From positions 1 through 36,990 of the forward strand of contig CANRLP010000004.1 in NCBI GenBank assembly GCA_947631515.1: a stretch of DNA of 36,990 nucleotides, given 5' to 3'. Source of the DNA: an uncultured Bacilli bacterium. Its GTDB lineage: Bacteria > Bacillota_I > Bacilli_A > RF39 > UBA660. Of this stretch, positions 8,090 to 15,605 are shown one piece after another. A program made the translations under genes and the position numbers. The notes under the pieces were generated by a model that was not told where the DNA came from, did not search any database, and saw only the letters and a program-made list of their open reading frames with translations. Each line of letters begins with the position of its first letter. Position 1 is the stretch's first letter.

Positions 8090-9536
8090 ATAATGTTTCA
8101 ATTTCGTTTTCCAATGTTTCTAAAGTATCTTGCGTATTTTGCTCTTCTAATTGATCAATTTCTAATTCTAAATTTTCAATTTCTGCCGTTTTTAATTCTT
8201 CACTTGGTTCATTATTTATATCAGTATCCGTTTCAGTTATAGTATTATCATTATCCGGTAATTCATCTGGTAATTCTTCTTTTTCTTCATTAGAATCTTG
8301 ATTTGTTTTACCCATTAAAGCGTTACGTATACCAACTTCTTCTGAACCGATATCATCTTCAATATCAATAACTCTTAATATTTCTTCAAAACTTGTCAAA
8401 CCTTCAACTACTTTGATTAAACCATCTTCTAGTAGAGTTGTAGTAGTTTCATCTGCATATACTAATTTACGTAATTCTTCTTTGCGAATATTATTAGTAA
8501 TTGCATCTCTAATAGATTGATTAATATCTAAGACTTCTTGAATAGCTATACGACCCTTATAACCTTTAAAACATTCGTCACAACCAACTGGAGTATAAAT
8601 ATCCGAAATATCCATGCCTAAAACTTCTTTGAAAACATTTTTTTCATAATCGGTTGCTGCTCGTGAACTTCGACATTTAGGGCACAATTTTTTTACTAAT
8701 CTTTGACTAATAACTCCAGCTAAAGCTGAACCTAATAAGTAACGTTCAACATCCATATCTAAAAGTCTTTCAATCGTATTTAATGAATTATTAGTGTGAA
8801 TAGTTGATAAAACTAAATGCCCAGTAATGGAAGCTCGAACGGCAATACGGGCTGTTTCATCATCACGAATTTCTCCGATCATAATAATGTCAGGGTCTTG
8901 CCGTAATATACTACGAAGAGCATTAGCAAATGTAAGACCAATCTCACTCATTGTTTGAACTTGATTAATACCAGAAAGTTTCATTTCTACGGGGTCTTCA
9001 ACTGTAATAATATTTCTTTCAGAAGTATTAAGAATTTGAAGCATAGAATAAACAGTTGTTGATTTACCAGTACCAGTAGCACCAGTGATTAAAATAATAC
9101 CACTGGGAATTTCAATCATTTTTTTAACTTTTTCTAAGTTTTTAGGAGAAAAACCTAATGATTCCAAACCATTATTACTCATACTATAATCTAAAATACG
9201 AATAACAACTTTTTCACCATAAACTATGGGAAGGGTAGAAACACGTAAATCTAAATTTTTCCCTCCGATATTTTTTATTGCTCCATCTTGAGGAAGACGT
9301 GATTCAGTAATATTCATGCCTGAAATAATTTTTATTCTGGTAATTAAAGGATTTTTAATTGATTCAGGGACAGTAGCATAATCAATTAATTCACCATCAA
9401 CCCGAATTCGAACTTTAATTGAGTTAGGGGTAGGATCAAAATGTATATCACTGGCATTTTTATTAGCAGCATCTATAATCATTTCGTTAACGATATCAAC
9501 TACAGGTGTGCGTTCGTAATTGAAGTCCTTAAACAT
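8088..9536 (-). CDS. Type IV pilus/competence assembly ATPase (PilB/GspE/ComGA family)
   Basis: 482 residues. It hydrolyses ATP to drive pilin assembly through the platform protein. The Walker A motif is GATGTGKST (152-160); the Asp box and Walker B are DPDIIMIGEIRD (214-225); the His box is around TGHLVLSTIHTN. A zinc-binding tetracysteine (C285-x2-C288, C319-x2-C322) is as in PilB. The protein begins directly with the N2-like domain (VNEMIIDAANKNASDIHFDP), so it lacks the large N-terminal GspE domain and is closer to ComGA. After the ATPase ends near 410 there is a ~70-residue Asp/Glu/Asn/Thr-rich tail ending in a predicted coiled coil, which ComGA does not have. AGGAGG precedes ATG 9536. 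It is transcribed away from pilC-pilD, an unusual split. Confidence 0.92.
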   Translation of the reverse strand: MFKDFNYERTPVVDIVNEMIIDAANKNASDIHFDPTPNSIKVRIRVDGELIDYATVPESIKNPLITRIKIISGMNITESRLPQDGAIKNIGGKNLDLRVSTLPIVYGEKVVIRILDYSMSNNGLESLGFSPKNLEKVKKMIEIPSGIILITGATGTGKSTTVYSMLQILNTSERNIITVEDPVEMKLSGINQVQTMSEIGLTFANALRSILRQDPDIIMIGEIRDDETARIAVRASITGHLVLSTIHTNNSLNTIERLLDMDVERYLLGSALAGVISQRLVKKLCPKCRSSRAATDYEKNVFKEVLGMDISDIYTPVGCDECFKGYKGRIAIQEVLDINQSIRDAITNNIRKEELRKLVYADETTTTLLEDGLIKVVEGLTSFEEILRVIDIEDDIGSEEVGIRNALMGKTNQDSNEEKEELPDELPDNDNTITETDTDINNEPSEELKTAEIENLELEIDQLEEQNTQDTLETLENEIETL

Positions 9537-9565
9537 ACATTATCCTCCCTCTTTATTCTTCTTTT

Positions 9566-9594
9566 ATTATATAATAAGTTTCATAAACTTACAA
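9566..9594 (-). promoter_or_regulatory. gspE promoter with an inverted repeat in the spacer
   Basis: On the minus strand TTGTAA (9594-9589), a 17-base spacer and TATAAT (9571-9566). The spacer and -35 contain a perfect 7-bp inverted repeat with a 3-base centre, TAAGTTT-CAT-AAACTTA (9575-9591, + strand), well placed to be an operator. Confidence 0.65.
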
Positions 9595-9627
9595 GGTAAA
9601 ATACTCGATTTATTCTAGGAGATTTCT

Positions 9628-9656
9628 TTGTCATATTGCTATATTTATGTTAAGAT
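9628..9656 (+). promoter_or_regulatory. Promoter of the ABC export cassette
   Basis: TTGTCA (9628-9633), 17-base spacer, TAAGAT (9651-9656), about 47 bases before the first gene of the cassette. Confidence 0.5.
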
Positions 9657-9702
9657 TATTTTAGATAAAAAAGATAGCATATTGTTTTAATTTGGTGATA
9701 TT

Positions 9703-10563
9703 ATGAGAAAAAAATTTATAATTATAATTTCCTTTTTATTACTGGTGTTATATGGTTCATTTTCTATCTATGCATGTATAGATTATATTAATGAACCAGA
9801 TATGAGGGATTATTTTAAAGAGGATTGTGAAAAATATTATTCTGGAGATAGAGAAGGACTGTCTTGGCAGGCATTAAAGTTTTGTGAAGAAAGATATTAT
9901 AAAAAAGATGGTTTTTTATCTATGCATTATTTACTTGTTTTGGACAAATATAGTTCTATAGCAGTAATCGTTGTAGCTATTACAATAGCAACCTCAGTAA
10001 TATGGCCTTGTTTATTTTGGAAAAACAAAATGTTACTCAATTACATAATAAGATTACCATATAAAAGTGTTCTAAAAAAAATATTAAAAGAAGCATATAG
10101 ATATATTTGGATTTTACCAACAATAATGTTACTTGTTTTTCTATTTGAAATACATTGTGAGGGACTAGATAATTCATATTCAATTATTATTCAAGATACG
10201 GGATGGCAAGATTCTATGCTAAAACATCCAATTTGTTTTATAGTTTTGTATTTAATCAATATGTTGCTTTATTTAAGTACATTCATAAATATAGGTTTAA
10301 TTTGCTCACGAAAAAATTTTAATTATTTTACATCAGTAATAGTAGCATTTTTAGTTATTATTTCTATTCAGATTTTCTTTGAATATGTAATTGATAGGAC
10401 ACAAATAATTAATTTATTAAATTTTTTCAGATTTAATGATATGTATGGTACATGGTTAACACTTGGTTTTGGAATGACCTGCTGTTTAATTTCATGCTTA
10501 GTTGTTTATTTAGCATTTAAAAATAAAGAAAAATTATATTTAGATATTAATAAAGAAAGGTAG
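9703..10563 (+). CDS. Putative ABC-2-like permease subunit / multi-pass membrane protein
   Basis: 286 residues with about six hydrophobic segments: one near residues 5-25, then an outside loop of ~60 residues rich in Cys, Tyr and acidic residues (including YACIDYINEP, EDCEKYY and FCEERYY), then TM segments near 88-105, 130-148, 172-198, 208-228 and 250-270. No strong family signature is seen. I call it a transporter subunit because it is followed, seven bases later, by an ABC ATPase and a second membrane gene on the same strand. The ribosome binding site is GGTGAT. The substrate is unknown; small lantibiotic/bacitracin-type export or immunity cassettes have this organisation. It could be a cargo-specific accessory protein instead. 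Confidence 0.55.
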   Translation: MRKKFIIIISFLLLVLYGSFSIYACIDYINEPDMRDYFKEDCEKYYSGDREGLSWQALKFCEERYYKKDGFLSMHYLLVLDKYSSIAVIVVAITIATSVIWPCLFWKNKMLLNYIIRLPYKSVLKKILKEAYRYIWILPTIMLLVFLFEIHCEGLDNSYSIIIQDTGWQDSMLKHPICFIVLYLINMLLYLSTFINIGLICSRKNFNYFTSVIVAFLVIISIQIFFEYVIDRTQIINLLNFFRFNDMYGTWLTLGFGMTCCLISCLVVYLAFKNKEKLYLDINKER

Positions 10564-10570
10564 TATATAT

Positions 10571-11203
10571 ATGAAATTAGAAGTTAAAAATTTATGTAAA
10601 AATTTTAAAGATGCAACAATTTTAAAAAATGTTAATATGACTTTAGAAAGTGGTAAAATATATGGCTTTCGAGGAAGGAATGGTTCCGGTAAATCTGTAT
10701 TATTAAAAATAATATGTGATGTTTTAAAACCAAGTAGTGGCAAAGTTTTAATCAATGGTAATGAAATAAATGGCGATATTTATAAATATAATATTGGTGC
10801 TTTGATCGAACAGCCAAATTTCTTTGGTAGTCTTAGTGGTTTAGAAAATTTACAACTTTTAGCAGAATTACAAAAAAAGATTGGTAAAGAAAAAATCATT
10901 AATGTTTTAGAAGAAGTAAATTTAATAGAAGAAAAAGATAAAAAATATAGCAAATATTCATTAGGAATGAAGCAAAAATTAGGTATAGCTCAAGCTATTA
11001 TGGAAGATCAAGAGATAATTATCTTAGATGAGCCATTTAACGGAATAGAAGAGGCAAGTGTCAAAAAAATAAAGGAATTATTAAAAAAGTTACGGAAACA
11101 AGGAAAGTTAATTATTATTAGCAGTCATATAAAAGAAGATTTGGATGAATTGGCTGACGAAATTTATCTTTTTGTTGATGGCCAAGTAAAAAAAGAAAAA
11201 TAA
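10571..11203 (+). CDS. ABC transporter ATP-binding protein (BcrA/LanF-like)
   Basis: 210 residues, one short nucleotide-binding domain. Walker A is GRNGSGKS (35-42), the Q-loop lies in ALIEQPNFF, the signature is YSLGMKQKL (129-137; LGMKQ replaces LSGGQ, common in BcrA-type ATPases), Walker B is IIILDEP (149-155) and the switch histidine is in SSH (H186). The D-loop reads NGIEEAS, with Glu instead of the usual Asp. It lacks the C-terminal extension of longer BcrA proteins. It would power export of, or resistance to, a peptide or lipid-like molecule through the flanking membrane proteins. Confidence 0.85.
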   Translation: MKLEVKNLCKNFKDATILKNVNMTLESGKIYGFRGRNGSGKSVLLKIICDVLKPSSGKVLINGNEINGDIYKYNIGALIEQPNFFGSLSGLENLQLLAELQKKIGKEKIINVLEEVNLIEEKDKKYSKYSLGMKQKLGIAQAIMEDQEIIILDEPFNGIEEASVKKIKELLKKLRKQGKLIIISSHIKEDLDELADEIYLFVDGQVKKEK

Positions 11204-11224
11204 GTTAGAAACGAGGAAAATGAA

Positions 11225-11728
11225 TTGAATTATCAAATTACAGCTTTTATTACTAGTCTTAAAAAAACTATACCATGGTGTGTTATTTATATTCTGTTTT
11301 TAATCTTATATTGTTATTTAATTTTTAATTCTCCAAATGATATCACCAAATACGATATGGTAGAAGTTTTAGGTATTTTTTATGAAAATAATGCTTATTC
11401 TTTATTTGTTCTATATCAATTTTTTGTAATTTTATATATGATCCATACTTTCTTTATGTTTGAAAAAACGCATTCACTTGAATTTATAAATTGTCGAATA
11501 TCCAGAACTAAATCATTTATTTTAAAAGCAATTATTTCCTTTTTTAGTGTTTTACTAATAAGAATATTTTGTTTTTTTATAATTTATAACTTATTTTATG
11601 AATATGTAAATATTAAATTTAGTTATTTTTTAATAAATGTTATGGAATATTCAGTTATATGGCTAGTATATATTTTGATTTATATTTTATTTTCTTGGAT
11701 AATAAATAAAAATTTAAAAAATAATTAA
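11225..11728 (+). CDS. Putative ABC transporter membrane subunit
   Basis: 167 residues with about four transmembrane segments (near 18-36, 60-78, 98-120 and 135-158). The start is probably TTG 11225, with GAGGA about eight bases upstream; an ATG at 11220 hits a stop after one codon. It is half the size of a usual ABC-2 permease, so it may pair with the product of the first gene of the cassette. The mean hydrophobicity and lack of conserved motifs prevent a family assignment. No T-tailed terminator on the + strand follows; the hairpin directly downstream points the other way. Confidence 0.5.
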   Translation: MNYQITAFITSLKKTIPWCVIYILFLILYCYLIFNSPNDITKYDMVEVLGIFYENNAYSLFVLYQFFVILYMIHTFFMFEKTHSLEFINCRISRTKSFILKAIISFFSVLLIRIFCFFIIYNLFYEYVNIKFSYFLINVMEYSVIWLVYILIYILFSWIINKNLKNN

Positions 11729-11731
11729 ATT

Positions 11732-11753
11732 AAAAACGAGTTTTTTTAACTCG
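11732..11753 (-). terminator. Terminator for the DUF4044-like gene
   Basis: CGAGTT (11737-11742) and AACTCG (11748-11753) form a perfect 6-bp stem. The T tract is found on the minus strand (+ strand A's at 11732-11736). It overlaps the stop codon of the small minus-strand gene. Confidence 0.65.
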
Positions 11754-11847
11754 CTTGTAATATATAACCAATAATTGTAGCAAAAACACTACCAACCATT
11801 ACAAATACCATCAACCAGACAACAATTTTTCTAGTTCTTTTACTCAT
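11746..11847 (-). CDS. 33-residue membrane protein, DUF4044-like
   Basis: A small gene on the minus strand. ATG 11847 has GAGGTGAA six bases upstream and the stop coincides with a terminator. The product begins MSKRTRKIVVWLMVFVMVG and continues with SVFATIIGYILQAS: a basic N-terminus and one transmembrane helix with the K-I-V-x-W-x-M-x-x-x-M-x-x-S pattern of DUF4044 proteins found across Bacillota. The family's function is not known to me. The good ribosome binding site, defined terminator and family-like wording together make it much more likely than chance. Confidence 0.65.
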   Translation of the reverse strand: MSKRTRKIVVWLMVFVMVGSVFATIIGYILQAS

Positions 11848-11922
11848 GAATTTCACCTCTAATAAAATAAATTTAACATATTTTTAGCTTTTAGTAAATA
11901 TGATTTATAAAGGTGATTAGCA

Positions 11923-12489
11923 ATGAAAATTAGGACAAGCTTAAAAAAGCATAAAAATATTTTGTTATTTCTTTCTATTCTTTTTATATTTGGCATAATA
12001 ACCGGAATTTTATTTTATTTTAAACAAGATATTGGTCTTAAAAAAACAATTCTTTTAAATATAGATAATGTGTTTAAACATAATGTTTTTTCTCTAAAAA
12101 ATATATTTATTCATATTTGTTTAATTTTAATTATCATTGCTTCTTGTTTTTTATTTTTAGGGACATTAATCTTAATCGGCATTTTATTTTTAGAAGGAAT
12201 AGGGATTGGCTTTCTTATTCCTATGTTATTTTCTCTTTATAAATGGAAATTTATTTTGCATTTTAGTCTTTATTTTATTCTTATAAAAATGGTCTATATC
12301 TTACTTTTATTTTATCTATTTTACTATTTAATTCAATTTCTTAAAAATTATTTTTATTATCTTAAATCAAAGAAAATAAATTTCTTACCATTTTTAAAAA
12401 GAGCATTTTTAATTGGGATTTTTTTAATTATGAATGATTTATTTGTTTATTTTATTTCTAATAAGGTCCTTATTTTTATTTTTCACTAA
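11923..12489 (+). CDS. SpoIIM-like membrane protein
   Basis: 188 residues with about five transmembrane helices. The layout resembles stage II sporulation protein M (DUF95): a short basic N-terminus, a first helix ending FGIITGILFYF, a ~45-residue loop, then helices with the glycine-rich segment LFLEGIGIGFLIPMLFS. Spore-forming Bacillus SpoIIM is ~214 residues and acts in engulfment; non-spore formers also carry relatives of unknown role. GGTGAT precedes the ATG. The mnmA promoter lies over its last codons. The match is to overall pattern only, so it could be another small multi-pass family. Confidence 0.45.
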   Translation: MKIRTSLKKHKNILLFLSILFIFGIITGILFYFKQDIGLKKTILLNIDNVFKHNVFSLKNIFIHICLILIIIASCFLFLGTLILIGILFLEGIGIGFLIPMLFSLYKWKFILHFSLYFILIKMVYILLLFYLFYYLIQFLKNYFYYLKSKKINFLPFLKRAFLIGIFLIMNDLFVYFISNKVLIFIFH

Positions 12490-12493
12490 AACG

Positions 12494-12502
12494 TGTTATA
12501 AT
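12494..12502 (+). promoter_or_regulatory. mnmA promoter (extended -10)
   Basis: TG-T-TATAAT at 12494-12502, 22 bases before the mnmA ATG. No good -35 is seen, as expected for an extended -10 promoter. It is just downstream of the SpoIIM-like stop. Confidence 0.6.
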
Positions 12503-12523
12503 ACATGGCGAAAAGGTGATATT

Positions 12524-13627
12524 ATGACAAAAGTCATTGTCGGAATGAGTGGGGGAGTAGATTCAGCAGTTTCTGCCTATCTTTTAAAAAAAGAAGGATA
12601 TGAAGTAGAAGGTTTATTCATGCGCAATTGGGATTCAATGATAAATAATGATATTTCTGGTAATCCTAATTTAAATAATTATATTTGCCCTCAAGAACAA
12701 GATTATAATGATGCTTTAGAAACTTGTAAAATTTTAGGAATCCCTTTACATCGCATCGATTTTATTAAAGAATATTGGGATGATGTTTTCACCTATTTTT
12801 TAAAGGAATTAGAGCGTGGTCGGACTCCTAATCCAGATCTATTATGTAATAAATATATTAAATTTGATTTATTTAAAAAAGAAGCCCTAAAATTAGGAGC
12901 TGATTATATGGCAACAGGGCATTATGCTAGATGTATTGATAATAAATTATTACGCGGATTAGATCAAACTAAAGATCAAAGTTATTTTTTAGCTATGATT
13001 AGTAAAGAACAATTAAAGCAAGTATTATTTCCAGTTGGTAATTTAACTAAAAAAGAGGTTCGCCAAATAGCTATAGATATTGGTTTGAACGTTGCTAAAA
13101 AGAAAGATTCAACAGGGATCTGTTTTATTGGGGAAAGAAATTTTCAAGATTTTATCAAAAATTATTTAAAACCTAATCCTGGACCTATTATTGATGTTAA
13201 GACTGGAAAAGAAATTGGAACACATCAAGGTTTAATGAACTATACTATTGGACAAAGACGTAATGTAGGAATAAGTGGCGATACGCTAAGACATTATGTT
13301 TGTGGCAAAGATCCGAAAAAAAATATTTTATATGTAGCTTATGGCGATAGTGAATACTTATATAGCGATGCTTGTCTATTAGAAGATGTTAATTTTATTA
13401 GTGACAAGCGTCCCAAAAATTGCACAGCGAAGTTTCGGTACCGGGGAGATGACTATCCAGTATCATTAGAATATTTAGATCAAGATCATGTTAAAGTAAG
13501 TTATCCGGAAAAAGTAAAATCCGTTACTCCTGGACAAGCTTGTGTATTTTATGATAACGAAGAATGTTTAGGATGTGGCATCATTAAAGAAATTTATAAA
13601 AATGGCGAAAAATTATATTATTTATAA
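12524..13627 (+). CDS. mnmA: tRNA-specific 2-thiouridylase MnmA
   Basis: 367 residues, normal length. MnmA adds sulfur to position 2 of the wobble uridine 34 in Lys, Glu and Gln tRNAs, using ATP to adenylate the base. The PP-loop is VGMSGGVDSAVSAYLL (6-21). The catalytic cysteine is C108 in TPNPDLLCNKYIKF, and the persulfide-carrying partner C200 is in STGICFIGERNF. NYTIGQRRNVGIS and the C-terminal beta-barrel ending with TPGQACVFYDNEECLGCGII are family-typical. The ORF is open upstream to 12434, but ATG 12524 follows AAGGTGAT, is downstream of the promoter and starts exactly where family members start. No cysteine desulfurase gene is adjacent. Confidence 0.95.
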   Translation: MTKVIVGMSGGVDSAVSAYLLKKEGYEVEGLFMRNWDSMINNDISGNPNLNNYICPQEQDYNDALETCKILGIPLHRIDFIKEYWDDVFTYFLKELERGRTPNPDLLCNKYIKFDLFKKEALKLGADYMATGHYARCIDNKLLRGLDQTKDQSYFLAMISKEQLKQVLFPVGNLTKKEVRQIAIDIGLNVAKKKDSTGICFIGERNFQDFIKNYLKPNPGPIIDVKTGKEIGTHQGLMNYTIGQRRNVGISGDTLRHYVCGKDPKKNILYVAYGDSEYLYSDACLLEDVNFISDKRPKNCTAKFRYRGDDYPVSLEYLDQDHVKVSYPEKVKSVTPGQACVFYDNEECLGCGIIKEIYKNGEKLYYL

Positions 13628-13635
13628 TCTTTACA

Positions 13636-13685
13636 TACATTTACACTTGACAAAAAAGTGTTAAATTGCTTATAATTTAAATGTA
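13636..13685 (+). promoter_or_regulatory. Consensus promoter framed by inverted repeats
   Basis: A perfect TTGACA (13647-13652), 18-base spacer and perfect TATAAT (13671-13676). TACATTTA (13636-13643) and TAAATGTA (13678-13685) form an inverted repeat framing the whole promoter, and CACTT...AAGTG overlaps the -35. This is suited to repressor control, possibly by the HTH protein that it expresses. Confidence 0.7.
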
Positions 13686-13706
13686 AAATGCGAGAGGAGA
13701 TTACGC

Positions 13707-14483
13707 ATGGGAAGATTAAATGAATTATTACAAGAACTAGGAATATCAAAAGTAAGATTAGCTAAATATTTAGGAGTATCTCGCCAAATGGTCTATAATT
13801 ATTTAGAACTTGATGATATTAATAAATGGCCAAAAGAAAAGAAAATTTTATTATTTAAATTATTAGATATTGAAGACGGTGATGAAGGAACACTTAGCAA
13901 AATCAAAGTTACTACCGATTATTTGATGGCCGTAGAATCTCGTTTAAATCAAGGGGTTAAATCTTCAAGTGATATGGATAATTATTTTGATTTAAAAGGT
14001 TTAAATAAAGAAGAACAAACTTTATTAGGGGATATTACTTATTTATTAAAAGAAAAATTATTAGACGAAAGTAAAAAAGAAGAAAATTTTTATGCCATTG
14101 AATATTTATATCATTTATTGCAATCAATTGATAATGTCCCTGAAATTAAATATATTTTAGGTTATATGTCTAAGACTACCGGATTTACTAATCCTGAAGA
14201 ATATCGTTTTAATGAAGATAAACAATTTATTTTTGAAGGTATTTTATATTCTGCTCTAACTCTTTATAATAATGGGGGAGCAAGTCGTAGTAAATTAGCT
14301 GATAGTCATAAACGCTTTGTTCAAGAAATAGAACAAAAAAATGAAGAAAAATTAAGCCGTACGCAACAATTAAATACTATTCGTATCCAAGCTTTAAAAG
14401 AATTAGGTTATACTGAAATGACAGAAGCTAATGCTGCAGAAATAATTGAAAAAATCGCTGAAATAGAATCAAGAAAAGTTTAA
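13707..14483 (+). CDS. Helix-turn-helix DNA-binding protein (XRE-like N-terminus)
   Basis: 258 residues. Residues 3-32 (LNELLQELGISKVRLAKYLGVSRQMVYNYLE) form an XRE/Cro-type helix-turn-helix. The remaining ~220 residues are helical and hydrophilic; they are not recognised, and the last 60 residues (KRFVQEIEQKNEEKLSRTQQ...) look like a coiled coil. A GAGAGGAG ribosome binding site and the strongest-looking promoter of the window precede it, framed by an inverted repeat, so autoregulation is plausible but inferred. A terminator overlaps its last codons. No phage or toxin-antitoxin partner is next to it, so it is probably a chromosomal regulator or nucleoid protein conserved in the lineage. Confidence 0.75.
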   Translation: MGRLNELLQELGISKVRLAKYLGVSRQMVYNYLELDDINKWPKEKKILLFKLLDIEDGDEGTLSKIKVTTDYLMAVESRLNQGVKSSSDMDNYFDLKGLNKEEQTLLGDITYLLKEKLLDESKKEENFYAIEYLYHLLQSIDNVPEIKYILGYMSKTTGFTNPEEYRFNEDKQFIFEGILYSALTLYNNGGASRSKLADSHKRFVQEIEQKNEEKLSRTQQLNTIRIQALKELGYTEMTEANAAEIIEKIAEIESRKV

Positions 14484-14500
14484 AGCTTTTCTTTTATTTT
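14472..14500 (+). terminator. Terminator after the HTH gene
   Basis: AGAAAAG (14472-14478) pairs perfectly with CTTTTCT (14486-14492), 7-base loop, then TTTATTTT. The radical SAM gene starts six bases after it. Confidence 0.6.
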
Positions 14501-14505
14501 GAAAA

Positions 14506-15321
14506 ATGAAATTTAAAAAAATTTATATTGAAATAACCAATATTTGCAATTTGGCTTGTCATTACTGTGCTAAAACTACAAGAGAAAAACTTTTTATGTC
14601 TTATGATAATTTTAATTATATATTAGATCAAATAAAGCCTTATACTAGTTATATTTATTTACATGTTATGGGAGAACCTTTAATGCATCCATTAATAAAT
14701 GATTTTATAAAATTAGCTCATGAAAAAGGTTTTTATGTTAATATTACCACTAATGGCTTTTTATTAGATCGCTTAGATAAAAATAATATTATTCGCCAGA
14801 TAAATATTTCTTTACATGCTATAAAAGAACAAAATAATATTTCTTCTTCCAAATATTTAAATAAAACATGCCAAATATGTGAGGATTTAAGTAAAAAAGG
14901 TACTTATATAAATTATCGTTTATGGCGAAATGATACTTTAGATATTCAAAATTATCTTAATGAAAGGTATCAAAGTAATATAGATAGTACGACACATACT
15001 AAAACCTTAGCTAAGAATATCTTTTTTTCTAGGGAAGGGGAGTTTGTTTGGCCCAATGATAGAATAAAAGAGGGTAGAGTCCAAATTACGGGGACTTGCT
15101 TAGCTTTAAAAGATCATTTGGCTATCTTAGTAGATGGAAGCGTTGTTCCGTGTTGTTTGGATAATGACGGAAAAATAACTTTAGGCAATATTTTTCATAA
15201 TTCTTTAAAAGAAATTATGGCAACTCCCCTTTTTTTACGTTTGCAAAAAGGTTTTCAAGATAATAAAAGAATCCATCCTTTATGCGAGCATTGTACCTTT
15301 TATAATTCTAGAATAAATTAA
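14506..15321 (+). CDS. Radical SAM/SPASM-domain protein
   Basis: 271 residues. The radical SAM cluster motif is C14-N-L-A-C18-H-Y-C21, followed by MGEPLMHP and ITTNGFLL, which belong to the SAM-binding core. The C-terminal region reads GTCLA...LVDGSVVPCCLDNDG...LGNI...LCEHC, a SPASM-type cysteine set that would bind an auxiliary 4Fe-4S cluster. SPASM proteins mature peptides or act as sulfatase/quinohemoprotein activators; no peptide precursor or substrate protein is next to it, so the substrate is unknown. No convincing Shine-Dalgarno precedes ATG 14506, but there is no later Met before the cluster motif. It lies 22 bases behind the HTH gene and a terminator, so expression probably depends on read-through. 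Confidence 0.85.
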   Translation: MKFKKIYIEITNICNLACHYCAKTTREKLFMSYDNFNYILDQIKPYTSYIYLHVMGEPLMHPLINDFIKLAHEKGFYVNITTNGFLLDRLDKNNIIRQINISLHAIKEQNNISSSKYLNKTCQICEDLSKKGTYINYRLWRNDTLDIQNYLNERYQSNIDSTTHTKTLAKNIFFSREGEFVWPNDRIKEGRVQITGTCLALKDHLAILVDGSVVPCCLDNDGKITLGNIFHNSLKEIMATPLFLRLQKGFQDNKRIHPLCEHCTFYNSRIN

Positions 15322-15360
15322 ACTCCCCTTTTACCTTTTAAAGCCAAAAGAGGAGGGAGT
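15322..15360. terminator. GC-rich hairpin after the radical SAM gene
   Basis: ACTCCC (15322-15327) pairs with GGGAGT (15355-15360), continued by C/G and TTTT/AAAA pairs with an AGGA bulge. No T run follows on +; on the minus strand it is followed by TTTAATTTATT. It may be a weak terminator or an RNA 3'-end stabiliser. Confidence 0.4.
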
Positions 15361-15605
15361 ATATATAATATATTGAATTAAAATAAAGATGTGTAGAAGC
15401 GTTCGAAAATAATTTAGATGGATAATTCATCATCTCAAATTCAAATACAGAACGTATAATAGTCTAAAATTTTTATATTTAAATTAATTTTTTTATAAGT
15501 TTAATATTTATATAAAGATGAATAAATAGTAAAATAAGTATAGTATATTAAGATTATATATAATAAATAATCCATAATTAATCAATCAAAAATCATATTT
15601 ATATA
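15361..15605. other. AT-rich intergenic stretch without a recognised gene
   Basis: The gap between the radical SAM gene and the convergent amidotransferase gene is 328 bases, the longest gene-free stretch apart from the T-box leader region. I see no ORF with a ribosome binding site. A short mixed-composition island (about 15385-15455) and an isolated TATAAT (15455-15460) without a -35 box are the only marks. The right end carries the dif-like sequence listed separately. Confidence 0.5.

Noticed and set aside
9703-11728. Mobile element or prophage remnant around the ABC cassette
   Set aside because: No transposase, integrase, terminal repeats or target duplications were seen at its borders.
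12434-12523. N-terminal extension of MnmA
   Set aside because: The extension overlaps the preceding gene and the promoter; a ribosome binding site and the family start agree on ATG 12524.
15385-15455. Possible tRNA remnant or sRNA (contains GTTCGAAAA)
   Set aside because: No acceptor, D or anticodon stem could be built around it and no promoter-terminator pair frames it.
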